NCBI RefSeq assembly: GCF_038630985.1
Contig: NZ_CP152049.1
Location: 6,158,501-6,222,500 of the forward strand
DNA length: 64,000 bases
Direction of reading: 5' to 3'
DNA from: Paenibacillus sp. FSL H8-0548
GTDB lineage: Bacteria; Bacillota; Bacilli; Paenibacillales; Paenibacillaceae
This document shows, piece after piece, positions 9,701 to 17,401 of this stretch. Each line of letters opens with the position of its first letter. The first letter of the stretch is position 1. The translations under genes were made by a program, and so were the position numbers. The notes under the pieces were generated by a model. The model had not been told where the DNA came from. It saw nothing but the letters and a program-made list of their open reading frames with translations, and did not search any database.

Positions 9701-11265
9701 TCTGCATAAGGCGTCTCACCGACGACCGCAATCGCAACGTCATAGCCTGCTGCTCCGCGTCCATGCTTGTTATACGTTACCGTCTTTGAATCGCCCGCGA
9801 TCTCTCGCAGCCCTTCGTAGATCGTTGTTCCCGTCGTGATCGCACCGGATGCCCCTTGCCATGTAATCGACCAGCCGCCTGCCTGATTGCCGATATCATT
9901 AGCATTTTTACCAGCTACAAAAATTTTGTCCATGTCCTTCAGCTGCGACATAATCGGCGAACCGTTTACTACGTCATTTTTCAGCAGCACGAGTGACTCC
10001 GCCACAGCCTGACGTGCCAGCGCGCGATGCTCGGCTGCACCGAAGTAGCCGATTAAATCCGAATCTGTTTTCGGATTCTCGAACAGGCCGGACGAGATTT
10101 TCACCTTCAAAATACGCAATACAGCATCATCGAGACGTTCCTCCGTAATGCTGCCTTCCTTCACAAGACTAATTAAATGATTCAGACTCGCCTTCCAATC
10201 ACCTGTCAGCATGAACATGTCCACACCTGCATTGACGGATACGAGCAGTTGATTTTTCAAGCCGCTTACTGCGTTACCCTCTTGATTGCGGGTAATTTGT
10301 TGAATCGCATTGTAATCTGAGATGACGAAGCCCTTAAAGCCAAGCTCCCCTTTCAGCACATCTGTGAGCAGCCGCTTGTTAGCATGCATTTTCAACCCCT
10401 GAATGCTGTGGTAGGATGCCATGACCGTTTGTACGCCTGCATCAATAGCCGCCTTGTACATAGCCAAATCACTTGCAATAAGCTCATCCTCTGTATACTT
10501 CGTTATATTGCCTTGATTCGTGCCATTATCCGTGTAGCCTTCCCCTATAAAATGTTTTGCTGCTCCAACGATATGTTTCGTTTCACTGCGCTCCTGCGCA
10601 GTTGCTCCTTGCAGTCCTTCTATGTAGGCCGCGCCAAGCACCTTGGAGATTGCTTGATTGCTGCTATAGCCCTCATAGGTACGGCCCCAGCGAATGTCCT
10701 GCGGCGCTGCGATCGTCGGCGCAAAATCCCAATTCGCTCCGGTCGCTCCAATTTCCTTAGCTGTTGCAGCGCCAATTTTTTTCATAAGCTCCACGTTGTT
10801 TGCTGCGCCAAGTCCAATATTATGCGGGAACAACGTCGCTCCCTTCACATTGTTATGCCCATGCACGCCATCTACACCATACAAGAGCGGAATGCCGAGC
10901 CGCGTCGACAGCGCACCATCCTGATAGCTGTCGATGAGCGTCTGCCAATTCTCCCGCGTGCTATCCTGCTGCTTGCCATTCGGGAACGAGCCCCCGCCGC
11001 TTAGCACCGAGCCTATAAAATATTGCTTTACCTCCTCCGGTGTAGCATTGCCCTTCTCAGGCTGTATCATTTGTCCCACACGTTCCTCTAGCGTCATTCG
11101 TGATAACAAATCCGCTGCCCGGACGTCTACACTCTCCGATGGATCAAGGTACGCAGGAAGCGCCCCTACAGTCTGCGTTACAGGCGCCGCGCCAACCGAT
11201 AATAAACTCGTCATTAGTGAAACGACCAATAGCACTGCTGTCATCACTGACATCTTTCTCTTCAA
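3715..11265 (-). CDS. Giant surface-anchored GH3-GH30 glycosidase with CBMs and SLH domains
   Basis: A 2516-residue exported enzyme. In order: signal peptide (1-27); GH3 module (~45-640) with nucleophile Asp317 in GFVISDYNA; CBM6-like domain (~655-778); Gly/Thr linker; GH30 module (~803-1270) with acid/base Glu1023 in LQNEP, nucleophile Glu1124 in YLTERAVW, and the SPWSPPGWMK strand; several CBM6/35-like beta-sandwiches and Ig-like segments (~1275-2080); a chitobiase-C-like domain (IYYTTDGTLPSS); a Pro/Thr linker; a further domain; and three SLH repeats (~2334-2516) that bind the secondary wall polymer. GH3 enzymes are exo-acting beta-glycosidases; bacterial GH30 enzymes of this type act on beta-glucans or related beta-linked glycans. 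The substrate is not determined here. The start is TTG at 11265 with GAGGAGGG upstream. It is monocistronic, with a strong terminator 30 bases after the stop. Confidence 0.93.
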   Translation of the reverse strand: MKRKMSVMTAVLLVVSLMTSLLSVGAAPVTQTVGALPAYLDPSESVDVRAADLLSRMTLEERVGQMIQPEKGNATPEEVKQYFIGSVLSGGGSFPNGKQQDSTRENWQTLIDSYQDGALSTRLGIPLLYGVDGVHGHNNVKGATLFPHNIGLGAANNVELMKKIGAATAKEIGATGANWDFAPTIAAPQDIRWGRTYEGYSSNQAISKVLGAAYIEGLQGATAQERSETKHIVGAAKHFIGEGYTDNGTNQGNITKYTEDELIASDLAMYKAAIDAGVQTVMASYHSIQGLKMHANKRLLTDVLKGELGFKGFVISDYNAIQQITRNQEGNAVSGLKNQLLVSVNAGVDMFMLTGDWKASLNHLISLVKEGSITEERLDDAVLRILKVKISSGLFENPKTDSDLIGYFGAAEHRALARQAVAESLVLLKNDVVNGSPIMSQLKDMDKIFVAGKNANDIGNQAGGWSITWQGASGAITTGTTIYEGLREIAGDSKTVTYNKHGRGAAGYDVAIAVVGETPYAETNGDRTSLNLDEEDLATIANIRAADPTIPLVVVLVSGRPLTIADQLEDWDALVAAWLPGTEGQGVADVLIGDKDFKGKNPMKWPFYLTNYPIVSEDSTNVLFDLGYGLTSGQATPVLPVKPVQPELPSLPIPGKIEAEAYAAKSSGLNTEDTQDTDGGQNVGWSSAGAWLDYNVKVSEPGTYSAAFRYAGNGAATGMKIKTENGATIGTVSVTSTGGWQSWRTATIDNVVLSKAGVQKLRLEFMAGDMNFNWVQFTRTGDVPVGGGGGTTDPGDGGDTSTAIINGVVESWVSNERDPADRKWYYADRYQAEDKKLEKQPNLALALPDNKAVTTITLDPNKTYQTMLGIGSSMEESTIHNLVKMSSEKQTKLLRELIDKDSGIGMSLIRLTIGTSDFTAQTFYSYDDLPAGETDVELEKFSIQKDIDFGIIPAVKKIQAINPDVKFFASPWSPPGWMKTSGSMIRGQVKEEYLPVLASYYVKYLEAYAEHGIYFEGMTLQNEPLLEIDYPSTAMSWQQASRLAKLLRAKLDMNSNAKIKNVKLWMFDHNPGDTMAYPAQILGNPVEGAYDAIEGTAFHDYGGELSMMTELQRLFPAKSVYLTERAVWGTSGADRMAQYFRNYARSYNSWVTMLDSDISAHQWVGIPDPTPVIQDSSNPDHYWLLPEYYLMGQFTKFVKPGFVRIDSNYGSASTVTNVAFASPDGKQIVTVVINQTNDPQPFKVLVDGLQINATIPAKSAATYRWNRTQVTSVPAEIDATSFASAEGVYQVNPNGYLGSFASNGTASFDYVIKVDEAGEYELDLALAGHQTDSAVSFRLDGQPLITLPIQQTTYQWEYFANQRVRVALPAGTHKLTMTVSKNDYNIKSITFTKAETAPVQLPGQLKASGFTAALNVLVNGSAVSYADPGDWMEYVVSVPEDGEYGITYQYATTNDGAKAQLEAGGNVLSTTELPNTASWEAWATASDKAYLTAGIHTLRIQIVDKGFNLNTIAIGPAIMADASGITEGDVIGKEIFVQLFNDIYKEELTASNWHVAGYAGTVVDSVYRVDDHTAKLIVGGAAARDYDIDRTVTVTASVYEAASGSIGQTMKSQVIIKALNDPESVSLSESTLAYGVNGKELILTLTGGTFAADKLNAITLSGTAISLGGVSLRGTELLSPTRVKLTLDWNAKVYYSDLTLQVNVPVQAYDDSTGDTTLAAAAALQGTENVKTPIDLLSLDSLDKYNRQNGFTITGLGSTSQLTQIDAGDYADYLVHVPASGKYAVTLKVTSNSQVMNGIILEAQDGAVRNTLTVPNLYNQVVEMRTVITLNEGDQKLRILAGASGYELRGIKFEPHEVQVMDESAAMKIEAESYSRADAAAVQSNMDGQTLLFKNVGFIAAAGSLYFDVNIAKTAFYKVTYRYATPQAGVSGTISVNGEKLSTTALSASGGWNTYTEAFGIVKLAEGVQTLQFTSNNDGANLDWITLEETEETGVTPVTQGTVALPKAGLKVGGYKGSQRVTLTSATEGAAIYYTTDGTLPSSTNGQLYTGQLTLKELTVLRTIAVKAGMKDSFVAPFTYRITAGEEPPIPTDEPTPSPEPTATPTPTPTSGPITTSPAATPAVPSGEVDGNTITAPRPVLDAASGLGNAAISQAQIDDALKQEQDAKVKIVKIVIPNVSTANGYEVQLPPASISDAKLSVQYEIQTNIGTVIVPSHMLKSLPSGTKSVSIVIANADKAKLSEEARAAIGSRPAVELQLYVDGVKVEWSNSGAVVTVLLDYSLSAQEKQSSEHITVWYFGASGEVVAVPSGKYDPATGIVVFTVNHFSTYGVVSVHKSFDDLGKHSWAKQAIEVMASKGVINGISDNAYAPAQKVKRADFITLLVKTLGLSADVNGNFNDVAKDAYYYDSVAIAKKLGIVTGRSDGSFDPNAAITRQEMFAMTARALNMSGKKLQAGSVDELKAFTDLKQLASYAVDSSALLIANGIVKGDGSKLNPLGHTTRAEAAVIMYAIYNK

Positions 11266-11552
11266 ACCAAGCCCTCCTCAAAACTTTAATAGCAATCTCA
11301 CCGCTTCAGCCATTTAACTCCAAAAGGTTTGGCAGCGCGTAGATTACCTCCAAGTATAAAAGTGATTTCGATTTGAAAATATGGCGCATTCTTGCGATGA
11401 TGTGCATTGTTTTTTCGCATTTTGCAACCGTTGTCAGAACATTAGCTGCCAAAACGAAATCAGACATTTTTCTGCAAAATTTGCTAATTGACACCATTAG
11501 AATTTACAATAGAGATATGGGATTAAAAATAGTACTAGGAGGCTGCAAAAAA

Positions 11553-11999
11553 ATGAGTACATTTTCATCATGGCTGCAGAATACAAAGCAAGGTCTAACC
11601 GATCAGGTTAAGAAACTAAAAAATAAAGACTTCCTCGATGCAGTCGTTGCTGGCTGTGCGATTGTAGCCGGCGCTGACGGCTCCATCGACGCTGCTGAGA
11701 AGCAAAAAATGGCTGGCTATATTGGCCGGAGCGAAGAGCTTAGTGTATTTGATATGACTCTTGTTATCAATCGCTTTAATCATTATGTAGGCAATATCGA
11801 GTTTGACGGGATGATCGGCAAGCAGGAAGCGCTGAAAGCAATTGCTAAATATAGCGGCAAACCGGAAATCGGCCGTGTTATTGTTGGCGTGTGCAGCGCA
11901 ATCGGCGCAGCAGACGGTGATTTTGACGCCAAAGAGCAAGCAGCTGTTCGCGACATCTGCAAAACACTCGGCTTGGATCCAAGCGAATTCAGCCTATAA
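11553..11999 (+). CDS. terB: TerB-family tellurite resistance / stress protein
   Basis: A 148-residue cytosolic protein. The frame is open from 11373, but ATG 11553 is preceded by AGGAGG at good spacing and gives the family N-terminus. It is all-helical with two related acidic loops, AGADGSIDAAEKQ and GAADGDFDAKEQ, which are the metal-binding signature of TerB-like (TerB/DjlA) domains. TerB proteins work with TerC and TerD in membrane-associated stress complexes. Here the gene is alone, on the opposite strand, and about 14 kb from the start of the terD operon, so it would be coregulated only in trans. It ends at a strong shared terminator. Confidence 0.88.
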   Translation: MSTFSSWLQNTKQGLTDQVKKLKNKDFLDAVVAGCAIVAGADGSIDAAEKQKMAGYIGRSEELSVFDMTLVINRFNHYVGNIEFDGMIGKQEALKAIAKYSGKPEIGRVIVGVCSAIGAADGDFDAKEQAAVRDICKTLGLDPSEFSL

Positions 12000-12005
12000 T
12001 AAGTG

Positions 12006-12055
12006 AAAAAAGAACCTCCAGCCCACTGTAAAAGTGGAATTGGAGGTTCTTTTCT
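12006..12055. terminator. Bidirectional terminator between terB and tdk
   Basis: AAAAGAACCTCCA pairs perfectly with TGGAGGTTCTTTT, with A- and T-runs on both sides, so it can act in both directions between convergent genes. Confidence 0.85.
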
Positions 12056-12063
12056 TATTCTGG

Positions 12064-12654
12064 CTACGCCTTGCGGAACGCGTCATTATAACAGCGCCTG
12101 CACACCGGCTTGTAATCCTCATTGCCGCCGATCTGAATTTGCTCGCCGGCATTCATCGGTTGACCGTCATTATAACGAATGACCATCGTCGCCTTCCGAT
12201 CGCAAAACCAGCAAATCGTCTTAATCTCTTCGATTTTATCTGCTTGAACAAGCAAGTTATAGCTGCCCTCAAACAGCTGATTTTGAAAATCATTTTTGAG
12301 CCCAAACGCCATGACTGGTATATTAAGCTCATCTACAACCTGAGTTAGCTCCAATATATGATGCTTTTTTAGAAACTGCGCCTCATCAATAAGCACGCAA
12401 TAAATTTTTGATGGGGAGGCTGCTGCCACATGGGACTTCACACTCTCAAAAAGATTCATCTCTTCTTTAACCGGAATCGCTTCCCGCTCAAAGCCCACCC
12501 TGGAGCCTACGCGATATACACTCCCCCTTGCGCTGACAGATGGCGAATAAATAAGCACCTGCTTGCCCTGCTCCTCATAATTATGTGCAACCTTAATAAT
12601 CTCAAACGATTTGCCGCTATTCATCGTACCGTATTTATAATAAAGCTGTGCCAA
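12064..12654 (-). CDS. tdk: Thymidine kinase
   Basis: A type II thymidine kinase of 196 residues that phosphorylates thymidine in the nucleotide salvage pathway. Motifs seen are the P-loop GTMNSGKS near the N-terminus, the Walker B/active-site block VLIDEAQFL, the lasso region, and a structural zinc site of two Cys pairs (CWFC and CRRC). The open frame reaches a TTG at 12669, but that codon overlaps the GGAGGAG ribosome binding site. The next in-frame TTG at 12654 lies six bases after the site and gives the normal start [15 protein letters not shown]. It follows the hypothetical gene at 12716 by about 60 bases. Confidence 0.93.
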   Translation of the reverse strand: MAQLYYKYGTMNSGKSFEIIKVAHNYEEQGKQVLIYSPSVSARGSVYRVGSRVGFEREAIPVKEEMNLFESVKSHVAAASPSKIYCVLIDEAQFLKKHHILELTQVVDELNIPVMAFGLKNDFQNQLFEGSYNLLVQADKIEEIKTICWFCDRKATMVIRYNDGQPMNAGEQIQIGGNEDYKPVCRRCYNDAFRKA

Positions 12655-12715
12655 ACCAATCTCCTCCAAAAATCATTCAACGCTCCTATATTTGAACACT
12701 CGTTTTTGCCGCTCG

Positions 12716-13282
12716 TTACTCTATCGCAAGAAGCTTCGTTTTGGCATCACCATAGGCCTTGACAATTTGCTGTATTTTTTGAAACTCTGGATCTGTCGGC
12801 CCTAAATCAGCCATGAACATCCGATGTAAAATTTGATTGTACAGGTTTTGACGCAGCTCCACGAGCTGCAGCTCCTGCTGAACCAAGTCTTCAAGGTCAT
12901 TCTCCTCAATGAATCGATCAATATCGACTGCTTGAGCTTTGCTGCTAGGCGGCTCCTCATCGAAGATACGCCGCGAATCGCGGTCCCTGCGAGGAAGCTC
13001 CTCGAACTCCGGCTCCTCCTGCTGCTGACCTAGAGAAATGGATGTATTTAGTTCTGAGAGAATAATTCCTTCCTTCGCAAGCATCACTTGGAATGGCCGA
13101 TGCTGGAGCAAGTCAATGATGACAAGCCTGCTCATATCCTTATTACGAATAAGGGAGGAATCGAAGGGATGAAGCACCCATTGCTCATCACGATTGAACA
13201 GGTTGAACGTAAACCATTCACCGCCGTATATATAGCGCACGTTAATATTGGACTCCGAAATAATTTCATAGGTAAACTCCAA
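12716..13282 (-). CDS. Conserved hypothetical protein
   Basis: A 188-residue soluble protein that I do not recognise. Residues ~1-85 look like a small folded beta-rich domain (MEFTYEIISESNINVRYIYG, VLHPFDSSLIRN). A charged disordered linker follows (~86-125, rich in Glu, Arg and Pro), and then a helical C-terminal part (~126-185) with heptad-like Leu/Gln spacing (DLVQQELQLVELRQ). No signal peptide or membrane segment. It lies between the small membrane ORF at 13356 and tdk on the same strand, and the three may form one unit. Confidence 0.6.
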   Translation of the reverse strand: MEFTYEIISESNINVRYIYGGEWFTFNLFNRDEQWVLHPFDSSLIRNKDMSRLVIIDLLQHRPFQVMLAKEGIILSELNTSISLGQQQEEPEFEELPRRDRDSRRIFDEEPPSSKAQAVDIDRFIEENDLEDLVQQELQLVELRQNLYNQILHRMFMADLGPTDPEFQKIQQIVKAYGDAKTKLLAIE

Positions 13283-13355
13283 ATGGAATACCTCCGATCA
13301 GCTAGTATAATTTATATCGATTATACCAAATCGGAGTTAGACACAACTACCTGTT

Positions 13356-13457
13356 TCAAAAAACGCCTAATTCTTCCACGATGGTTTCTGCCCTCTCCGA
13401 GCTTGCCACGACAATTAATACAACAAGCAGCGCCGCTAAGATAATACCGCTAATCAT
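13356..13457 (-). CDS. Possible 33-residue single-pass membrane peptide
   Basis: A short ORF starting at ATG 13457, eight bases after GAGGTG. It encodes an N-terminal hydrophobic helix (ISGIILAALLVVLIVVAS) followed by a short charged tail (ERAETIVEELGVF). Small single-pass proteins of this layout are common in Firmicutes. It lies on the same strand just upstream of the hypothetical gene at 12716. There is no homology evidence; support is only the ribosome binding site, composition and position. Confidence 0.45.
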   Translation of the reverse strand: MISGIILAALLVVLIVVASSERAETIVEELGVF

Positions 13458-13543
13458 AGCATAATCACCTCGTTTTTTCTTTAAGGCTATGCCGGCCAGC
13501 GTACTTTTATGAGCAATATCCTTTCCTATATTTTCAAAAACGC

Positions 13544-13570
13544 AAAAAAACGAGCCCTCTAAGAGCTCGT
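13544..13570 (-). terminator. Terminator of the xpaC-yaaN operon
   Basis: ACGAGC pairs with GCTCGT around a nine-base loop, followed by seven T residues on the minus strand, 24 bases after the yaaN stop. Confidence 0.8.
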
Positions 13571-13593
13571 CCCTCGTATGCTTAGTATAATGA

Positions 13594-14688
13594 TTACTCT
13601 AAAAAGCCTTTAGCTGCTGATTTTGGAAGCTCCGCCTGCGCAGCGCTTGAGCCCGCTTGAATGCCTAATCGCTGTCCGACCTTTTGATTGATTTGCGTCA
13701 TCTTCTCCGTTTGCTGTGATACGGTCTGGATGATTTGGCGGTTTGAATTCTCATACTTATCCATCGCTGAGAATAGGTCTGACATCGCCCGCTCCACCAG
13801 CTCCATACTCATCGCAGGCTTCGTCAACGCTTGATTCGCTTTTTCACTTGTTTCGTTCAAAAGACGCGCGTTCTCAGCGAATTGATTACCCAGCATCTCA
13901 TTCGTTGAATTGACTGCTTCAATCGCCTTCATCTGATCATCGATTGCACTTGCAATTAAGACCGAAACTGACATCAAGTGCTGCGTTTTATCAATCGAGC
14001 TATCGAGCGCATCCATCAGCTTATCATTCGTATCATTAATAATATCCGTTGCTGCAATGGCTTGCTGATAAAGCATAATCATTTCCGTATACGTTTGCAG
14101 CTTCGTCACGACCTTGCGAAGGCCTCGCTCCAAATGAGTTTTTCTTAGCTCGTTCTCCGGCTTTGCGATCTCGTCCTCGAACATTTTTTTAAGGCGATTG
14201 CCATATTCAATAAGCAGCTGCAGATCATATACATTGTCCAAACTGCTGCGCTTTAAGTTTCTCATATGGACGACGTTCTCTTCCAGATTGTCGCGACCGT
14301 CCCGCAATGAGCTCACGATGACCTGCACATTTGTTTTCGCCGATTGGTATTTATAAATATATTCCTTCATCGGCGCTTTGCGAAGCAGCTTCTGGACGAA
14401 CGTAAGCTGCTTGCTTCTGCTCAGGTCCTCAACCTCGCTGCGCAGCTTAAGCATATTGCTTGCAACTTCAGTACGTTTGCCTGACATTAAATCCGATAAC
14501 GGTCTCTCCAGCATCGTTAACGTTTGTCCGGAGCGCTCCAGCGTCTTTTGGCCTTTTTTCGTAATTTCATCCATTAGCGTGTCCAGATTCATAACATCCG
14601 TCGTCGCTACCTTCTGCATCGTGCTCTGTACTTCAAGCTCCAGTTTCTCAATATCTTCATTCTTTAATTGTACGAGCTGTTGTGCCAT
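13594..14688 (-). CDS. yaaN: TelA-family toxic anion resistance protein (YaaN-like)
   Basis: A 364-residue, almost entirely helical cytosolic protein of the TelA/KlaA/YaaN family, linked to tellurite and toxic-anion tolerance with unknown biochemistry. Family landmarks include the N-terminal coiled-coil region, MLERPLSDLMSGKRTEVASN, and the central block VDFL-like YIYKYQSAKTNVQVIVSSL, then long helices ending MTQINQKVGQRLG. The start ATG 14688 has a purine-rich GAAAGGGGAA upstream. It lies 18 bases after xpaC, the order found in Bacillus subtilis (xpaC-yaaN), which supports the name. The Ter operon starts further upstream on the same strand. Confidence 0.88.
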   Translation of the reverse strand: MAQQLVQLKNEDIEKLELEVQSTMQKVATTDVMNLDTLMDEITKKGQKTLERSGQTLTMLERPLSDLMSGKRTEVASNMLKLRSEVEDLSRSKQLTFVQKLLRKAPMKEYIYKYQSAKTNVQVIVSSLRDGRDNLEENVVHMRNLKRSSLDNVYDLQLLIEYGNRLKKMFEDEIAKPENELRKTHLERGLRKVVTKLQTYTEMIMLYQQAIAATDIINDTNDKLMDALDSSIDKTQHLMSVSVLIASAIDDQMKAIEAVNSTNEMLGNQFAENARLLNETSEKANQALTKPAMSMELVERAMSDLFSAMDKYENSNRQIIQTVSQQTEKMTQINQKVGQRLGIQAGSSAAQAELPKSAAKGFLE

Positions 14689-14706
14689 TGTTCATTTCCC
14701 CTTTCA

Positions 14707-15396
14707 TTAGTCGGAAAGTCGATAACGCTGCTGAATCAATTCTGCCTTCGTATGCAGCTCCATAAGATCCTTCTGTTCAATCGTTTTCGTATAAAAAGTA
14801 AGCTTGGAATCCACATCCTTGATCCCATCAAGCAGCAGGCGCCTGTTCTGACGCTTCGCCTCGCCGCTCAGCCGCAGAAATGGATTGATGGTCGAGTTCA
14901 AATCCCTGCGTACCAATCGCACAATGTTGTGATTGATGCTTGAATCCCCTAAGGCAACCAAATCTGGAATCAGTCGATTAAGACGTGCAAGCAAAGCAAG
15001 CGTCTTCTGTACGATTTCATCATCTAAATTATTTTTTCCGCCTTCGAGCAAAATCATATCTTCGATAATTCCGATGTATTCGAGTGCAGAAGCAAGCTCT
15101 GGATCCTGGATGGCTGGCTGTGAAGCAGCTGAGGGGGCAGTCTGCGCCTGCGCAGGGACATTGGCAGAAGCCGCTGCAATAGGCTGCGGCGGTTGATTAG
15201 ACGCACCCTGCTGCAGCTCAGGCTCTCTCTCCCGCTGATTGATTTCCTTCCTGCCGCGCTGCTTCCATGTTAACGCGATTAGCATACCCGCTGTTGGTAT
15301 AGCTATCGCTATATAGGGAGAAGAAATCCAGTAAACAACCAGCGCGACCAAATAACTGGCAATCGCTATGCCTAACCCTTTTTTCATAACATTCAT
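14707..15396 (-). CDS. xpaC: XpaC-like membrane protein
   Basis: A 229-residue protein with two closely spaced N-terminal membrane segments (~6-45), a Gln/Ala/Pro-rich linker (~50-95) and a helical cytosolic domain (~100-229) typical of the XpaC family. In B. subtilis XpaC was named for an effect on hydrolysis of an indolyl phosphate dye; its true function is unknown, and it pairs with a TelA-like protein as here. Adjacent placement suggests the two proteins act together at the membrane. I infer this from gene order only. Confidence 0.8.
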   Translation of the reverse strand: MNVMKKGLGIAIASYLVALVVYWISSPYIAIAIPTAGMLIALTWKQRGRKEINQREREPELQQGASNQPPQPIAAASANVPAQAQTAPSAASQPAIQDPELASALEYIGIIEDMILLEGGKNNLDDEIVQKTLALLARLNRLIPDLVALGDSSINHNIVRLVRRDLNSTINPFLRLSGEAKRQNRRLLLDGIKDVDSKLTFYTKTIEQKDLMELHTKAELIQQRYRLSD

Positions 15397-15493
15397 TGCT
15401 GCACCTCCATTTTAAGCTTTCCTGTCATGATGTCTATGCTAGTCTTCATAATCCAATTATCTCGTTTTTAGTATAGGGAAGTCAATTTTAAAA

Positions 15494-15527
15494 ATAAAAA
15501 AAGAAGGGACTCCCGTCACCTTCTTCT
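15494..15527 (-). terminator. Terminator at the end of the Ter operon
   Basis: AGAAGG-GAC pairs with GTC-CCTTCT around a short loop, followed by T7 on the minus strand, immediately after the ATP-grasp gene. Confidence 0.8.
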
Positions 15528-15537
15528 TGTAAAGCGG

Positions 15538-16554
15538 CTATTGCTGCATAATTAACGGCTGCTCTACATAGCCGGCTTGAATGCCAAACTGTGGAACTGG
15601 CGGCTCTACCTTTAAGCCTTGAAGCGCTTGAACCGCCAAATAAGGCATGTTCACGCCTGAGAGGCAGGTAATATAAAGTCCGCCGGACATCCGCGGATTA
15701 ATTTCCAGCAATTTAGGGATGCCATTATTGTAGCGCACCTGAATATTAAAGGCGTAAGGAATACGCAGCGCTGCTGCAATGCGGCTGGCCATATCCAGCA
15801 GCTCAGGCGATTCCTCCAGCAGGTAAGTGCGCCCCGTCGATTTGCGGCGAGGAATAGCTGTAAGCAGCTCCCCTTCTGCGGTAGACACACAATCAATACT
15901 ATATTCCGTACCGTCTAAAAGCTCCATCACCATAATTGAATCAAAACGCTCTGCCTGAGACAAGGTTTCATAAGCTTGCTCAAATGTTGTCGATAAGGTC
16001 ACATAGCCATATAAGTCACGGAGTGGATCACGATCATTGTCGATGATGCGAAAGCCCATTCCGCCCTCCGATATCGTCGGCTTAAAGCACACCTTATGCC
16101 CAGCAGCAGTAAGCTCCTCATAAGCCAGCTTGAATTGCTCCGCTGTATTTACGACTCGGTAGTCGGGAATCGTTACCAGATCTTTCCCCTTCAGCGCTTC
16201 ATAAAATTTATCCTTCTCGATCATAGCGTCCAGCAGCTCAATGTCACGACAAACCATGACCTTCGTGCCAATCTCATCGAACAAATGTACATAACGAGAT
16301 ATTTCCTCCATATGCAGTCGAGGGATGAAAATATCGATTTCATTTTTCCGGCAAAAATCTACGCAAAAATTTACGTAATCCAGCCCAAATACCGCTGGCT
16401 CCGTTCCAATATGATCGGACGCAAGCAATGACATATGATTAATATCAGGATGCGTGCCAAAAAACTCAAAAGCTTGTCCATCCGGATTGTTCCGAATCAT
16501 ATTTATATAATGATAGGCTACTGAAAACCACCGATTCATATATACGCGTGTCAT
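15538..16554 (-). CDS. ATP-grasp enzyme of the Ter biosynthetic module
   Basis: An ATP-grasp ligase of about 338 residues. Such enzymes activate a carboxylate as acyl phosphate and join it to an amine or thiol. Motifs include DKFYEAL, KPTISEGGMGFRII (nucleotide-binding loop), VMELLDGTEYSIDCV, and the metal/ATP site LLEINPRMSGG. The frame extends to 16647, overlapping the preceding gene; ATG 16554 (or 16560) is preferred because GAAGAAGG precedes it. Predicted as part of the Ter-linked pathway described by Anantharaman, Iyer and Aravind, which combines ATP-grasp, phosphoribosyltransferases, HAD phosphatase and an aldolase to make an unknown nucleoside-like product. Last gene before the terminator. 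Confidence 0.85.
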   Translation of the reverse strand: MTRVYMNRWFSVAYHYINMIRNNPDGQAFEFFGTHPDINHMSLLASDHIGTEPAVFGLDYVNFCVDFCRKNEIDIFIPRLHMEEISRYVHLFDEIGTKVMVCRDIELLDAMIEKDKFYEALKGKDLVTIPDYRVVNTAEQFKLAYEELTAAGHKVCFKPTISEGGMGFRIIDNDRDPLRDLYGYVTLSTTFEQAYETLSQAERFDSIMVMELLDGTEYSIDCVSTAEGELLTAIPRRKSTGRTYLLEESPELLDMASRIAAALRIPYAFNIQVRYNNGIPKLLEINPRMSGGLYITCLSGVNMPYLAVQALQGLKVEPPVPQFGIQAGYVEQPLIMQQ

Positions 16555-16600
16555 ACCCATTACCTTCTTCCCTGTCATTAAGAATGCTGTGCCTATTTCC

Positions 16601-17401
16601 TTAGGATCTGCGCCGGAGATGCTCCAGGATCGTACCAAGCAGCTCATCAGAGGCTAACGCTCCTCTAGCTTCCGTAAACTGAATATGTGGATGCGCTGCG
16701 TAAGTTCGGCCTAATTCTCCATGAGCAGGAGACAGCGCAAAGTCGGCTGCCAGCAGCAAGCTCTCATCGAGCAAGCTGTCCCCCGCTGCGTAAACGAAGC
16801 TTGAGCCCAGCTTCTCCTTCACGTATTGAATAGCTGCCCCCTTGCTTACCTTCTCAGGAACCAAATAAATTTTACGCCCTTGAAGCGAGTAGCTCCAGCC
16901 GCGAGAAGCAAGCTCCAGCCGCAATTGCTCGATTGATTCCTGCGGCAAATGCTCCCTCTCCACAACGATGGAATAAAACAGCTCGTCACAGAGATCGTTT
17001 GACTTCACCCAATGCTCGCTTGAAATGTCAGCGAACAGACTGGCAATTTCCGTATGCTCGGCACAATGCTGCTTCACCGCAGCACGTACATGGCCATGCC
17101 ACTCCTGATCAATTTGGCCGTTAACCAAAATCGTACCGCCATTGCTGACAATCACATACTCTGGGGCGAACAGCTCCTTGATCCCGAATATACGGTTGAA
17201 CTGCTCAGGAATCCGTGTCGTCACAGGAACGAACCGGGCAATGCTTGACAGCTCCTTCAGCTTTTCGATCGCAGGCTTTGTCATATAGGAAATATGTCTG
17301 CCTTCATACAGCTCCACAGGCACCATTTCTTCAACGGCAAGTTCCCCTTTGGATCTCACAGAATAAATAAGTGTTTGATCCAAATCACTGGCAAAGATCA
17401 T
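16601..17401 (-). CDS. HAD-superfamily phosphatase of the Ter module
   Basis: A 266-residue HAD hydrolase of the sucrose-phosphatase/Cof-like type. Motif I is DLDQT (Asp6 nucleophile, Asp8 acid/base), motif II the Thr in VTTR, motif III the Lys in VSKG, and motif IV GDSLLDE. A cap domain lies between motifs II and III. It probably dephosphorylates an intermediate made by the neighbouring phosphoribosyltransferase. Its start overlaps the end of that gene by four bases (ATGA), so translation is coupled. Confidence 0.88.
   Translation of the reverse strand: MIFASDLDQTLIYSVRSKGELAVEEMVPVELYEGRHISYMTKPAIEKLKELSSIARFVPVTTRIPEQFNRIFGIKELFAPEYVIVSNGGTILVNGQIDQEWHGHVRAAVKQHCAEHTEIASLFADISSEHWVKSNDLCDELFYSIVVEREHLPQESIEQLRLELASRGWSYSLQGRKIYLVPEKVSKGAAIQYVKEKLGSSFVYAAGDSLLDESLLLAADFALSPAHGELGRTYAAHPHIQFTEARGALASDELLGTILEHLRRRS

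Noticed and set aside
4862..11342. Several plus-strand ORFs of 70-206 codons
   Set aside because: All lie opposite the 2516-residue GH3-GH30 gene, lack ribosome binding sites, and have shadow-frame composition.
11373..11552. N-terminal extension of the terB frame
   Set aside because: The ATG at 11553 has a strong AGGAGG and gives the family N-terminus; the upstream part looks like promoter-region sequence.
13594..15396. Including xpaC-yaaN in the Ter operon
   Set aside because: A strong terminator at 15494-15527 and a spacer with room for a promoter separate them; they are treated as a neighbouring unit.
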